Source: Lodderomyces elongisporus
Taxonomy: Eukaryota; Ascomycota; Pichiomycetes; Serinales; Debaryomycetaceae
DNA: 64,000 nucleotides
Reading direction: 5' to 3'
NCBI RefSeq assembly: GCF_030384665.1
Contig: NC_083676.1
Location: 806,001 to 870,000 of the forward strand
The notes under the pieces were generated by a model. That model saw nothing but the letters and a program-made list of their open reading frames with translations, did no database searches and was not told where the DNA came from. Numbering within the stretch: the first letter of the stretch is position 1; every line of letters begins with the position of its first letter. Made by a program: the position numbers and the translations under genes. This document shows, piece by piece, positions 43,270 through 53,719 of the stretch.

Positions 43270-44082
43270 ATGTTGAATAGATTGCTCATTTTCATCACAC
43301 TAGCACTAGCTGTAAGGGCACTCGACTGCTCTGCTAAGGAATTGCAACAGTACAATCTTGAGAGCGTAAAAGGAACCTATTCAATCTCAAATATTAAGTC
43401 CACACCTCCGTCGAAAACCAATATTACCTGGAGCATTGGAATCTGCGAGCCAATCAAGGATGTTGCCGATTGCCCTCAAAACTCGGATGTATGCGGAATC
43501 ACAAGCATTCTCATAGATGGCAAGTCCCCTGTTGTGTCGGAGATTATTGGGTTCAATTCGAATGTCCAAAAAGAGTATGAGACCATTGCCGAGGGGGATG
43601 GCGGAATAATCGTCAAAGACAAGGCTGTTAACTGGGGTGACTCCTTAATTGATGCCGAAATACATTTTATTTGTGATAAAAATGCCAAAGAGAACGATTT
43701 GAAACTTGACAAATGGGATGGCCAGAGTGTAAAGTTGTCCTTCAAGAGTAAAGCTGCTTGTATTACTAGCGATAAGGACAAAAAGAAAAACAACGGAAAC
43801 AACAACGATAATAACAAGAACAACGATAAGAAGAAGGATAATGGCGAGCTGTGGGGTTGGTTTACTTGGATCTTTATCTTTCTAGTGTTATTCTTGAGCA
43901 TTTATATTGTCGGAGGCGCGTGGTTCCAGTACAATAAGGGAAACGCCATTGATTTCCAGAGCGCTTTAAAGGAAGTTATCGAAAACTTTATTGACTTGTT
44001 AAAGAGTTTACCAAGCTTTATCAGGGAAATCATAGAGAGGTTTACAGGCAGTAGTGGCAGAGCGGAGTATAGTGCAGTTTAA
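43270..44082 (+). CDS. ATG27: Autophagy protein Atg27
   Basis: 270 residues (yeast 271). A type I membrane protein that cycles between Golgi, endosome, vacuole and Atg9-positive sites and helps Atg9 movement in autophagy. Signal peptide at residues 1-17. A Cys-containing lumenal mannose-6-phosphate-receptor-like domain runs to about 165, then an Asn/Lys/Asp-rich linker and one membrane segment near 197-217. The cytosolic tail ends exactly in YSAV, the tyrosine sorting signal (YxxV) described for yeast Atg27. The first ATG directly precedes the signal peptide. Confidence 0.93.
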   Translation: MLNRLLIFITLALAVRALDCSAKELQQYNLESVKGTYSISNIKSTPPSKTNITWSIGICEPIKDVADCPQNSDVCGITSILIDGKSPVVSEIIGFNSNVQKEYETIAEGDGGIIVKDKAVNWGDSLIDAEIHFICDKNAKENDLKLDKWDGQSVKLSFKSKAACITSDKDKKKNNGNNNDNNKNNDKKKDNGELWGWFTWIFIFLVLFLSIYIVGGAWFQYNKGNAIDFQSALKEVIENFIDLLKSLPSFIREIIERFTGSSGRAEYSAV

Positions 44083-44358
44083 GTAGATAAAAAACACCGG
44101 AGAGGAATAGGTAGCGATAGCGATAACGCAAAATAATATTTTTCAACAAAAATTAAAGGAATAAAAAAAAATGGAAAAAGGAAGAGAGAGAAAAACAAAG
44201 CATTTGGAAGAAAAAGTCAACTATGTACATGAAGACATAGATATATCTCTGTATAAAAATACACATAAACTTATAAATAAGCTTATATATAAACTTTTAT
44301 ATATATATATATTAATAAGTATACATACTTTATTGCAACTCACACCAACTGCTACACA

Positions 44359-46227
44359 ATGTCTAAAGTCAAAGACTTGATTTTGTCCTTGGGCCCTGAT
44401 GAAAAATTCATCTCTTTTGAGTTTTTCCCACCAAAAACAGATTCAGGATTCAGAAACCTACTTGCGCGATTGAATCGATTGCTGGCTTTTAACCCATTGT
44501 TTATCACTGTGACATGGGGTGCTGGAGGTTCAACGAGTGAAAAATCCTTGGATCTTGCGGCAACCTGTCAGAATAAGATTGGAATTAATACTGTGTTACA
44601 CTTGACATGCACAAACACCGATAAGGAGATCATTGATAGTGCACTTGCAAGAGCCAAGGCTAATGGGATTCGCAATATTTTGGCATTACGTGGTGACCCA
44701 CCAAGAACAGAGGAGTATTGGACACCAAACTGCGAGTTTAATAATGCTGTTGATTTAGTAAAGTATATACGCCAGCAATACGGAGACTATTTCTGCATTG
44801 GTGTTGCAGCATACCCCGAAGGTCACGTTGATGGTGCAGACACCGCTAATCAAGACCCAAGAAAGGATATTCCTTACTTGGTTGAGAAGGTGAAAGCAGG
44901 TGCAGATTTCATCATTACGCAATTGTTTTTCGATGCCGATAAGTTGGTCACTTTCCAAAAGATGTTGCAACTGACACCTGAATTGAAGGATATCCCACTC
45001 ATTCCCGGTCTTATGCCAGTGACAACTTATAAGGTATTTACGAGAGCAACCAAACTTTCGCACGCCACGATTCCCAGACCTATCTTGCACGAGTTTGAAA
45101 CAATCAAGAATGACGACGATGCAGTAAAACAACTTGGGGTAGACTTGATATGCGATATCATAGACAGGATAGATGAACACACAAACATTAAAGGCTACCA
45201 TTTCTACACACTCAATTTGGAAAAAGCAGTGGCTTCGATTATGAACCAATCTCAAGTGCTCAGAGGGGTACTTGAAGGACCCTCGACAAGCTCAGAGATT
45301 TCTAAAAACGAGGATGCAATCGCTTCGGACTCGGAGGATGAATCGCCAAAACACTTTAGAAGAAGATCATCAGTCAATGAAGTTGCTCGTGGCTCTTTAT
45401 CTTTCCATAGACAAAAAGACAAAAAATCAATCGTTGATATAAGTCGAGGCAAGGGAGCTTTAGGTAAGGATGCAACGTGGGATGATTTCCCCAACGGTAG
45501 ATTCGGGGACTCCAATTCTCCTGCATACGGTGAAATTGATGGCTATGGTCCTAGCTTGAAGATCCATAACGCTTCCGAGGCAATTGCCAAATGGGGCAGC
45601 CCGACAAACATCAAGGAGTTGGGCCAGGTATTTGTTGACTACCTCTCAGGGAAGATTGATGTTGTTCCATGGGCTGACACCTCACTTTCACCAGAAACGG
45701 CCTTGATCCAGGAAGAGTTGTTTGAACTCAACCAAAAGGGTTGGTTCTCTGTGGCATCGCAACCTGCAGTCAATGGATGCAGGTCGAATGACAATGTCTT
45801 TGGATGGGGTCCTGGGAACGGGGTAGTGTACCAAAAGTCCTTTGTCGAGCTTTTCATACCGGCAAAAGATTGGAAAGAGCTCAAGCCACGTTTGGATGAT
45901 GCCACGACGTATTATGTAGGAGATAAATCCGGACGGATCGAACTGTCCTTGTTTACAAATGAAAGCACCCGACATTTGAAAAATGCAGTCACCTGGGGTG
46001 TATTCCCGCTGAAGGAAGTTGTTCAGCCAACAGTCATTGACTACGAATCGTTCAAGGCTTGGAATGAAGAGGCGTTCTTGTTGTGGCTCGAGTGGGCTCG
46101 ATGCTATAAGAAAAACTCCAAAACGTACGAGTTGTTGAATTCAGTGCGCGACAATTATGTCTTGGTGAGCTTGATTCACCACGAATACCATGACGAATCG
46201 GCGCTATGGGACTTGCTCATGCAATAG
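44359..46227 (+). CDS. MET12: Methylenetetrahydrofolate reductase (MET12/MET13 family)
   Basis: 622 residues. Reduces 5,10-methylene-THF to 5-methyl-THF, the methyl donor for methionine synthesis. The N-terminal FAD-binding catalytic barrel (about 1-300) has SFEFFPPKT, FITVTWGAGGST, HLTCTN and ILALRGDPPR. The C-terminal regulatory domain (about 365-622) has DEFPNGRFGDS-like WDDFPNGRFGDSNSPAYG, NGWGPGNG-like and AVTWGVFP blocks, the region that binds S-adenosylmethionine in eukaryotic enzymes. The linker is Ser/Asp-rich. The catalytic domain reads more like Met12 than Met13 (FPPKT, WGAGGSTSEK), so MET12 is the better guess, but the paralogue is not certain. It lies 276 bp after ATG27 on the same strand. 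Confidence 0.9.
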   Translation: MSKVKDLILSLGPDEKFISFEFFPPKTDSGFRNLLARLNRLLAFNPLFITVTWGAGGSTSEKSLDLAATCQNKIGINTVLHLTCTNTDKEIIDSALARAKANGIRNILALRGDPPRTEEYWTPNCEFNNAVDLVKYIRQQYGDYFCIGVAAYPEGHVDGADTANQDPRKDIPYLVEKVKAGADFIITQLFFDADKLVTFQKMLQLTPELKDIPLIPGLMPVTTYKVFTRATKLSHATIPRPILHEFETIKNDDDAVKQLGVDLICDIIDRIDEHTNIKGYHFYTLNLEKAVASIMNQSQVLRGVLEGPSTSSEISKNEDAIASDSEDESPKHFRRRSSVNEVARGSLSFHRQKDKKSIVDISRGKGALGKDATWDDFPNGRFGDSNSPAYGEIDGYGPSLKIHNASEAIAKWGSPTNIKELGQVFVDYLSGKIDVVPWADTSLSPETALIQEELFELNQKGWFSVASQPAVNGCRSNDNVFGWGPGNGVVYQKSFVELFIPAKDWKELKPRLDDATTYYVGDKSGRIELSLFTNESTRHLKNAVTWGVFPLKEVVQPTVIDYESFKAWNEEAFLLWLEWARCYKKNSKTYELLNSVRDNYVLVSLIHHEYHDESALWDLLMQ

Positions 46228-46438
46228 CAACTAGCTAAGTGGAAGTTATGAAACACAATGAATATTAGCTTTCCTTTATATTTTCCACCCCTTTTTTCTC
46301 CCCTTTTTCTCCTTTTTCCCCTTTCTTCACCCTCCCTTCTTTATTTTTTTTTTTTATTCTCCACTTTTCTAGAGATTTTTTTTTTTTTTCATTTCATTTC
46401 TTATTTTTCATTCATGTAGTTCTCCTTTGCATTTATAT
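46228..46438. other. Convergent MTHFR/RMI1 spacer
   Basis: Short T- and C-rich spacer with poly-T runs that can serve 3' ends on both strands. No gene. Confidence 0.6.
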
Positions 46439-46987
46439 TCAGCCTCTAGATAACAAATCAATAGCTCTAGCTGCTGCTCCATCATTCAATGTCCTAACCA
46501 AAGCTGCATCTGCGGGATTTATACCTTTGTACTCGCAGTTTTTGTGGGTTAGGAACAAAACACCTCTTTTTATAGGTGCCCCTTGCTTAACAATAAGACG
46601 TCCACCCAAGCGAATAGGCATAGGCGTGCCTGTGTTTTCCTGCCTCATAAATCGTAATGGCTCTGCTTCATATGCATACGAGAAATTATTAAAGCCATCC
46701 CGCAAAAGCAATTTGTAAATAGCAGTCCCATTCGTATTTCCTATGTATGCTGTATCTCCCTCGGTCGCTTCTCCATCCCTATCGCCTTCATCACGAACTT
46801 CTCGGATGACTCTACTCTTCTTGATTCGGTCAGCGGACGCGTTGTGCGGATCAATAAAGTCTTTCCATTCATCTAGCTGGGCAACTTTTGATTTTGCAAT
46901 GTTTTCCACCCATAGAACGTGAAACATAACAACATGACTTAGTGATGCCAGTGTTGTTTCTGAATAATTTGAAGGAACATATGACAT
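46439..46987 (-). CDS. RMI1: RecQ-mediated genome instability protein 1
   Basis: 182 residues (yeast Rmi1 241). Third subunit of the Sgs1-Top3-Rmi1 complex that dissolves double Holliday junctions. The OB-fold core is near residues 100-165. It has the family pattern PIRLGGRLIVKQGAPIKRG, then VLFLTHKNCEYKGI (equivalent to KVLL..V.VRRGVLLL.P.N....G). Residues 60-85 form an acidic, low-complexity loop. The call rests on the OB-fold pattern and size, so it is probable rather than certain. Divergent from RAD1, another DNA-repair gene, with 324 bp between starts. Confidence 0.72.
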   Translation of the reverse strand: MSYVPSNYSETTLASLSHVVMFHVLWVENIAKSKVAQLDEWKDFIDPHNASADRIKKSRVIREVRDEGDRDGEATEGDTAYIGNTNGTAIYKLLLRDGFNNFSYAYEAEPLRFMRQENTGTPMPIRLGGRLIVKQGAPIKRGVLFLTHKNCEYKGINPADAALVRTLNDGAAARAIDLLSRG

Positions 46988-47311
46988 TGATTAATAAGCT
47001 GCAAAACTGGTGTTTATTACATGCAGGTGTTTCTCTCAGATCTATTCTAGTTTAGTTTTTTGTTTTTTGTTTGTTGTTTTTTTGTATTCTTTTTTTTTGT
47101 TCTTCTGTTTCTTTCCTATCCACCTCTGATCTTTTCCAAAACTTAATCAATCTAATTATACTTTTCACTAAAATTTTGTTTGTTTTTCCTGTAAAAAAGT
47201 TGATAAGATCTGTGAAGCGCAATCCATTTGTATTTTTTTTATTATTAAAGAAAAAAGGGAGAATATATACGCGCAATCTATCAAACTATATTCTTCATCA
47301 ACGGCACCAAA
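46988..47311. promoter_or_regulatory. Divergent RMI1/RAD1 promoter region
   Basis: 324 bp between the two start codons, T-rich near RMI1, with a TATA-like GAATATATACGCG at about 47261-47273 close to RAD1. No damage-response element was recognised. Confidence 0.5.
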
Positions 47312-50300
47312 ATGGCATCGTTATTTGTTGATGAGGACACAGATTTAGCTGCCGATGAAGCTCAAGAAGAGATTGAGCAAGTTGAGCCAACTCAGCAGAT
47401 TCAAGATGACGCTCAATATACAGCAGAGCCAGACACCATCCCAACGAGACGCCTGGAAAGTCCTCTGTCCATTCCAGTCACGTATCAAGATGACGAGATC
47501 ATCCCCATGTACCCGGAGCGCGAGGTGATTAGTGCATTGCCATTGAAGTACCAACAGGAAATTGTGGAAGATATGTTAACCAGAGACGCGCTCTTGATTT
47601 TGGGGAGGGGTCTCGGATGGGAGTTGATCACCGCCAACTTGCTACATGCCTTGAGCTCACCTTTTGTACAACTCGACAAAGTAAAGAGGAAAAGAAGCCT
47701 CGTCTTCATCCTAAATGCACAAGAAGAAGAGGTTATGAGGTTAAGCGAGGAGATTGCAGACTTGGGTTGGCTCAATGGCGAAACAGAGGAGTTGGTTATT
47801 CTAGCAGGAGATTCACTTTCATCTAAGCGGAAGACCGCGTACCAGAATGGAGGAGTGATTGCGATCTCAGCAAGAGTATTGGTAGTAGATATGCTTTCTG
47901 GAATGGTTGATCCCAATGACATAACTGGACTATTTGTGTTCCATGCCGAACGCATTAGAGAAACATCAAATAATGCATTTATCATCAATCTTTACCGCGA
48001 CAAGAACAAATGGGGGTTTGTAAAGGCTTTTTCAGATGAACCAGAACTGTTCTCCGGGTTTACTCCATTGGCCACAAGAATGAAAGTATTAAGGCTATCT
48101 AACGTTATTCTTTGGCCCCGTTTTCATGTTACTGTTACGCAGTCGTTCAAATATCACAAGGGAAACGAAGCACGCAAGTTTGTCACCGAAGTCAACGTCA
48201 AACTATCTTATAAGATGAATAGGATTCAGTCGGCCTTGCTAGCATGTATACAGGCGTGTCTTGGAGAAATGAAGCGACATAACCCTACTTTGGTGACTGA
48301 GCATTGGGATATGGAGAATGTCCACGATCCTGATTTTGTTAAAAAAGTACGGCATCCGTTGGACTCACAGTGGCACAGATTGACGTATACCACCAAGCAG
48401 TTAGTGGGTGATCTTGGTGTTTTGATTGAGTTGTTGGATGCATTGCTTACTGTTGACTCGGTGACTTTTTACCAAATGATCAAGAGTATTGTAGATGCAA
48501 ATGTTAAACAACAATCGACGGGGATAAACCGATCTATGAGTCCCTGGCTAAATCTTGATGAGTCGCAAACTGTAATCAGTTATGCAAAGGATAGAGCGTT
48601 GGGCACACTTGAAGGAAGCTATGTGTTGGAGGAGTTGCCCAAATGGAGTCACTTAGGTCAGTTGATAGATGATGCGATCTACGAGAAGACCTTGAGTCAA
48701 GATGACAATCGGAAGGGACCTATTTTGATTATGTGCTCTAGTAGGAAAGTGGCAAAACAGTTGCGCCGTATCTTGTTGACTATGAAAAGCGAACATAAAC
48801 TGACAACATCATTCCAATGCCGTTCTTATATGATCCAGAAATTAAATGAGTATCTATACTGGAAGGAAATAAATACTTTAGCAAAAACAATCAATATGGA
48901 GTTGAATAAGGAAGCTACGGAGCAACAACAGCACCAGCAGCAGCAGCAACAACAACAACAACAACAAATGGAAGCTACTGAAATCACAATGTCAAAAACT
49001 TTTACTAGAAACGGCCAGCCAATCAGTAAGAGGAGACGAAATCGAGGCGGAACCATTGCCACACGGGTTGAGAAATTGTACTCTACTGGAAACACGGAAG
49101 ACAATGAGCAAGAAGATATAGCGATCAAGGCTTTTGTAGAAAGAAATGGAAGAGGCGAAGGAGAAATTGGAGTGGCTGATCATAAGCGTGTGCGCGGTAG
49201 TGCGAAACTTGAAACTGAACTAGAAGAAGGAAAAGAGGAAAACGGGGGAAAAGAAGAAGTAGAAGAAGTTGAAGAAGTTGAAGAAGTTGAAAAAGACGAA
49301 GAGGACGATGATTTTGAGATTGAAGAATTGCACGCACACGGCGGGCCCGGATTTGAGTATGTTGACTCTGATGACCAAATTATTATTCAAGTTTATAATG
49401 AAAAGTATAGCGCTTCATTTTTAGAAGAGTTATCTCCTTCATTTATCATTATGTATCAACCAGATTTATCTTTCATTAGAAGAGTTGAGATATACCAAGC
49501 GACGAGGGGGGTTGATGCTGCTCAAGTGTATTTCATGTACTATGGAGATTCAGTTGAGGAGCAGAAGCATCTTTTGAGGATCAAAAAGGAAAAAGAGGCT
49601 TTCACGAGGCTAATCAAGGAGAAAGCCAACCTTGGCAAACATTTTGAAACTAGTGAAGACAATTACAAGTTCCGCATCCAAAAGAACCATGTGGTCAATA
49701 CAAGAATTGCCGGGGGCGCACATTTTCGCACGGAGCGAGACGAAATGCGGGTTGTTGTCGATACGAGAGAGTTTGGATCTTCTTTGCCAAACTTGTTGTA
49801 CAGAATAGGTATTCAAGTAGTTCCCTGTATGTTAACAGTTGGTGATTATATCGTTTCGCCTCGAATATGTATCGAGAGAAAGTCGATACCTGATTTAATT
49901 TCGAGTTTCAAGAGCGGAAGATTATACACCCAATGTGAGCAGATGTTTCGCTACTATGATCTTCCAACACTACTTATAGAGTTTGACGAAAATAAGTCGT
50001 TTTCCTTAGAGCCGTTCAGTGAGGCCAAATTTTTGAAGGCAAGAACCAGCCTGAGCAGCTCTTTGGATCCAAAATTACGGCAAAACTTACAATCGCAAAT
50101 TCTTTCACTTTTGTACTCTTTCCCGAAATTGAAGATCATCTGGTCATCATCGCCATACGAAACTGCGCAGATCTTTCTTGAACTTAAAGCCAACCAAGAA
50201 GAACCTGATGTAGGTAAGGCTTTGGATAAAGGTGTTAACAAGGCTGTGGTGACCCAGGATGGCGGTCCACCAATTTATAACGACGACCCAATTGATTTCA

Positions 50301-50464
50301 TTCAGAATATACCTGGTATAAACAATTTAAACTGTTATGCCCTTATACAGAAAGTGCGAAACATTGAGGAGTTGGTTAATTTGTCTGAAAAAGAGTTTAC
50401 CGATATTTTAGGCAACGAAAACGGAAGAAAAGCGTATGCGTTTTTGAACCGCAAACTTTATTGA
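47312..50464 (+). CDS. RAD1: Rad1 (XPF) nucleotide-excision-repair endonuclease
   Basis: 1,050 residues (yeast 1,100). Pairs with Rad10 to cut 5' of DNA lesions and to trim 3' flaps in recombination. The N-terminal part is the degenerate SF2-helicase-like domain (LPLKYQQEIVEDML near residue 77). The nuclease motif has VVDTREFGSSLP (near 814), then GDYIVSPRICIERKSIPDL, matching GD...ERK..xD (near 845-857), so the catalytic residues are intact. A tandem helix-hairpin-helix region (IPGINNLNCYALIQK) ends the protein. A Gln run (about 538-552, CAA/CAG) and an acidic Glu/Val repeat (about 645-670) expand the linker between the two halves. First ATG used. Confidence 0.96.
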   Translation: MASLFVDEDTDLAADEAQEEIEQVEPTQQIQDDAQYTAEPDTIPTRRLESPLSIPVTYQDDEIIPMYPEREVISALPLKYQQEIVEDMLTRDALLILGRGLGWELITANLLHALSSPFVQLDKVKRKRSLVFILNAQEEEVMRLSEEIADLGWLNGETEELVILAGDSLSSKRKTAYQNGGVIAISARVLVVDMLSGMVDPNDITGLFVFHAERIRETSNNAFIINLYRDKNKWGFVKAFSDEPELFSGFTPLATRMKVLRLSNVILWPRFHVTVTQSFKYHKGNEARKFVTEVNVKLSYKMNRIQSALLACIQACLGEMKRHNPTLVTEHWDMENVHDPDFVKKVRHPLDSQWHRLTYTTKQLVGDLGVLIELLDALLTVDSVTFYQMIKSIVDANVKQQSTGINRSMSPWLNLDESQTVISYAKDRALGTLEGSYVLEELPKWSHLGQLIDDAIYEKTLSQDDNRKGPILIMCSSRKVAKQLRRILLTMKSEHKLTTSFQCRSYMIQKLNEYLYWKEINTLAKTINMELNKEATEQQQHQQQQQQQQQQQMEATEITMSKTFTRNGQPISKRRRNRGGTIATRVEKLYSTGNTEDNEQEDIAIKAFVERNGRGEGEIGVADHKRVRGSAKLETELEEGKEENGGKEEVEEVEEVEEVEKDEEDDDFEIEELHAHGGPGFEYVDSDDQIIIQVYNEKYSASFLEELSPSFIIMYQPDLSFIRRVEIYQATRGVDAAQVYFMYYGDSVEEQKHLLRIKKEKEAFTRLIKEKANLGKHFETSEDNYKFRIQKNHVVNTRIAGGAHFRTERDEMRVVVDTREFGSSLPNLLYRIGIQVVPCMLTVGDYIVSPRICIERKSIPDLISSFKSGRLYTQCEQMFRYYDLPTLLIEFDENKSFSLEPFSEAKFLKARTSLSSSLDPKLRQNLQSQILSLLYSFPKLKIIWSSSPYETAQIFLELKANQEEPDVGKALDKGVNKAVVTQDGGPPIYNDDPIDFIQNIPGINNLNCYALIQKVRNIEELVNLSEKEFTDILGNENGRKAYAFLNRKLY

Positions 50465-50565
50465 GATAACCAAGAAAAGGAAGATAGTATGAAACGGTTC
50501 TGTAGTCGATTTTTTTTTCGCTTTTTTTTCGCTTTTTTTTCTTTTTTTTAAAAATAAAAAACTAT

Positions 50566-50611
<46 letters not shown>

Positions 50612-51115
50612 GTATGTATGTAAATGTTAAGCTACTAAGGAGCCAATACACGATTGTGAATCGTAGACGATAGATTGTACATTGTAGATTGTAGGTTATA
50701 GAGTGCTACCTGTAGATTAATAGCTGCAGGTCGAGGTTGAGTAGGGGTTATCAGAATGTGCGCCTCTTTCTCTGGCCTTGAATCATAGAACAATTTTTTT
50801 ATATGTTGTCTTGCAGCCGCGCCTCACCTGTGTTTATATCTATTCCTGATTTGGATTCACTGGAGGCGGAACCTCTCCTCCACAGCTTTTACATCCGTTG
50901 CTGCCTTCGCAAAGTCTTCACAGTCTTGACAGCTTTTAACCTTATTTCCTACATGGCAAGATACGAAAGCAAAACAAAGATTAAAGTTTAGTAGAAAAGA
51001 AGAGAGGATAGAAAGGGATAGGAAAGCATCAAAATAGATATTTAAGTTGTATCTAAACTTACTTTCTTGTTTTTTTGATTGTTTATTCTTTATCAAGCAG
51101 TAGTCAAGAGGAAAA
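50465..51115. other. RAD1-YVC1 intergenic region
   Basis: About 650 bp. TTTTTTCGC repeats after RAD1, an AT tract at about 50564-50606 and GATTGTA/GATTGTAG repeats near 50670-50695, then the YVC1 promoter. No gene. Confidence 0.6.
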
Positions 51116-53719
51116 ATGCTGAGGATCAGACAAAATAGTGGAAATCGAACCTCTACTTCCACCTTCGCCACTAACAATGCCTACCAACAATTTCAGCAAC
51201 AGCAACATCAGCAACAGCAGCAGCAGCAGCAGCAGCAACATCAGCACGCCCATCTAATCATGGAGTTCAAAAACCACTATTTCAAGCTTCAACAATTGAT
51301 CAACTCGCGAGTTCATCTAAGTTTAAAATATGACCAGTTGAAATCGCCCGAGATCCATTCGGCTTTGATCCTGCCTATTACTAAAGCAGCAATAGCCATA
51401 TGCGAGTCACAACAGCAGCCTAATTTGAAAGTTTCCACTCATGCAATTTTTACATTGTTGCTTATTCGTTATGAATACTTGATACAGCTGGAGAGTAATT
51501 TGATTTGCTATGATTTGTTGATTACAAAAGCTACAGTGTGCGAGATATTGGCAGTGAGAATGCTTCGTGAATATAAATCACAACAAAGAGTACAAATGAT
51601 ACTCTGGAGCTGTCCCTTGTCGATAAGCGGCATAGGTTCACGAGGGACAAGAATCAATACTTTAGAGCTTTGTGTGGTATCAAAACTGAAATTATTTCTT
51701 TCACAACCAATAATAGTGCAAATACTTGATAGATTCTACAATGGTAAATTTGTACCTATTGAAAACTGCATACAAAAAGATGGGGCTGGTGGTTGTGATG
51801 GTGGTGGTAAATGTAAATGTAGATCTGGATCTGGACTGGGACTAGGATTTGGATTCGGATCTGAAGTTGGGGGTAACGATGGCAATAACGACGATGAAAA
51901 GGGTTTGCTTCTTGGTGAAGAGATGATGAGAAAGTGGAGAAAGAGGTCGTCTCTTAAACAAATTATAGCCAAAGTCAACACTGTTCCGAAATATCAAAAT
52001 ATCGTCATTAACCTGAAATTGATTGCTTTTGCCACACTTTATTTTTTGATCATTTTCAAACGCCAGTACCCTTTACTCGAATGGGCATTTTGGCTGTTCA
52101 GTTTAAGCTTAAACATTGAAATGGCTATGAAGTTGATGTACATTGATTGGGTATTTATCAAGATGGTTATTTGGAACTATATTGATTTCTGTTTGATTAC
52201 CTTGCTCAACTTTTGCTTCATCTTGAGATTTGTTACCTTGCAAAGGTACTACAATGATTTCTTTAGCTTAATTGGTATTATTTTGTTTCCGCGAATATTG
52301 TCGGTGTTTGGAAACTATCAGTTTTTTAATTTGATTGTTGTATCATTCAACAAGATGATCTGGCATTTGTTGGGTTTAATTATGTTCTTCTTCACCTTGA
52401 TCAGTGGGTTTTACTTTAGTTTCATCGCTTTGAATATCAATCAGAGCAATGGTGAGATCTTGTTCAACATGGTCAAGATATTCTTTGGGTTTACCCCTTC
52501 TGTATGGAACTCGTGGGATGACTATAATACCTTGGGCAAAATTATGCAGATGCTCTATTTATTCTTGCTTCAGTTTATTGTTGGGACGATTCTCGCTATT
52601 TGTCTAAGCGGAGTTTTCCACAAAGCCCGGGAAAATGCCGATCAAGAGTTTGCGTATACAAAGCTGATTAACATGGTGCTGTATTTCAAGATGGCCAAGC
52701 TTAATCAAAGTCGTGGGGGTTTGAATAGGTTCTTGCAAGTATTTAAACTCCCCGTGGCTTTATTGATTAGTGTAATTGAGATAATCAAAATGAAATTCGA
52801 GAGACAGTTGAGCAATGAAGTTGATTTTAAAAACTTTGTATTCTTTACCAATGAAGTTAACGTTAATGGACTCAAAATGGGTAAAAGGAATCAACAAACC
52901 ATAAAGAACCACCAGTCAATTAGTACGCTTGGAGGTGTTCAATTGAGGACAGCATCGACAGATTCGTTTTTCATTGATCAGCTATTGAATCGCAAATATG
53001 GAGGAGTAGGTACGAGCGGCGGGACCGGTCTTGCAGCTACAGCCTCTGCAGTTGGAGGAGCAGGAACAATAATGGATAAATCGGTAAACATCGACGGGCT
53101 AAGAACATTATCAAAAACTTTGAGGCAGTCACAAGGTCCTCAAGGATATCAACCTGTTTTACAACCACCTTTTAGTATACCGCGTCGTCCAACTGCATTT
53201 CAACAATCTCCTATGTCATATGCTTCTCCATCAACAATTCGAGGAGGTTATATACCTATAGGATATTATGGAGGAGGAGGAGGAGGAGGAGGAGGAGGAG
53301 ACAAAAACGAAGACGAAGACGAAAAAGAAGAAAAAAAGGAGGGAGAGGAGGAGGAGGAGGAAGAAGTAGACAAAGAACATTTAGACGGGAAAGTGGGACT
53401 GGGACTGGGTTTGGGACTGGGACTAGGACTGGGTGTAGATATGGGTATGAACTTGAATATGGAATACATTCATATCAAGAATGCGTCTTTAGGACTTAAT
53501 ATTAAGCCAAACAAGATTTATGATATCAAAGAAATCAACGATTATGAAATAGACGACCATGACGACGACGACAATCTCGATAACGAGGATAACGAAAGAT
53601 TACTGATAAATTCGGAGACTGGGTCTGTCAAAATAAACAGAGATAGTTCAATAGCTATGAAAATTGATACACATACAGAAGATGAACTAGATCGTTATGA
53701 TAGTGATGAGACATTTTGA
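51116..53719 (+). CDS. YVC1: YVC1-type vacuolar TRP cation channel
   Basis: 867 residues, clearly longer than yeast Yvc1 (675). TRPY1/Yvc1 releases vacuolar Ca2+ on osmotic shock. The N-terminus has a Gln/His run (about 24-43), then the cytosolic helical region of the family. Hydrophobic segments begin near residue 299. The pore region FGFTPSVWNSWDDY (near 458-471) precedes the last membrane segment (FLLQFIVGTILAICLSGV), and the post-TM helix HKARENADQEFAYTKLINMV follows. The extra length is mostly low-complexity insertions: Gly/Leu and Gly runs near 240 and 720-730, a Lys/Glu run, and another Gly/Leu repeat near 760. The Asp-rich cluster near 815-830 corresponds to the acidic Ca2+-sensing tail reported for yeast Yvc1. 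Confidence 0.9.
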   Translation: MLRIRQNSGNRTSTSTFATNNAYQQFQQQQHQQQQQQQQQQHQHAHLIMEFKNHYFKLQQLINSRVHLSLKYDQLKSPEIHSALILPITKAAIAICESQQQPNLKVSTHAIFTLLLIRYEYLIQLESNLICYDLLITKATVCEILAVRMLREYKSQQRVQMILWSCPLSISGIGSRGTRINTLELCVVSKLKLFLSQPIIVQILDRFYNGKFVPIENCIQKDGAGGCDGGGKCKCRSGSGLGLGFGFGSEVGGNDGNNDDEKGLLLGEEMMRKWRKRSSLKQIIAKVNTVPKYQNIVINLKLIAFATLYFLIIFKRQYPLLEWAFWLFSLSLNIEMAMKLMYIDWVFIKMVIWNYIDFCLITLLNFCFILRFVTLQRYYNDFFSLIGIILFPRILSVFGNYQFFNLIVVSFNKMIWHLLGLIMFFFTLISGFYFSFIALNINQSNGEILFNMVKIFFGFTPSVWNSWDDYNTLGKIMQMLYLFLLQFIVGTILAICLSGVFHKARENADQEFAYTKLINMVLYFKMAKLNQSRGGLNRFLQVFKLPVALLISVIEIIKMKFERQLSNEVDFKNFVFFTNEVNVNGLKMGKRNQQTIKNHQSISTLGGVQLRTASTDSFFIDQLLNRKYGGVGTSGGTGLAATASAVGGAGTIMDKSVNIDGLRTLSKTLRQSQGPQGYQPVLQPPFSIPRRPTAFQQSPMSYASPSTIRGGYIPIGYYGGGGGGGGGGDKNEDEDEKEEKKEGEEEEEEEVDKEHLDGKVGLGLGLGLGLGLGVDMGMNLNMEYIHIKNASLGLNIKPNKIYDIKEINDYEIDDHDDDDNLDNEDNERLLINSETGSVKINRDSSIAMKIDTHTEDELDRYDSDETF

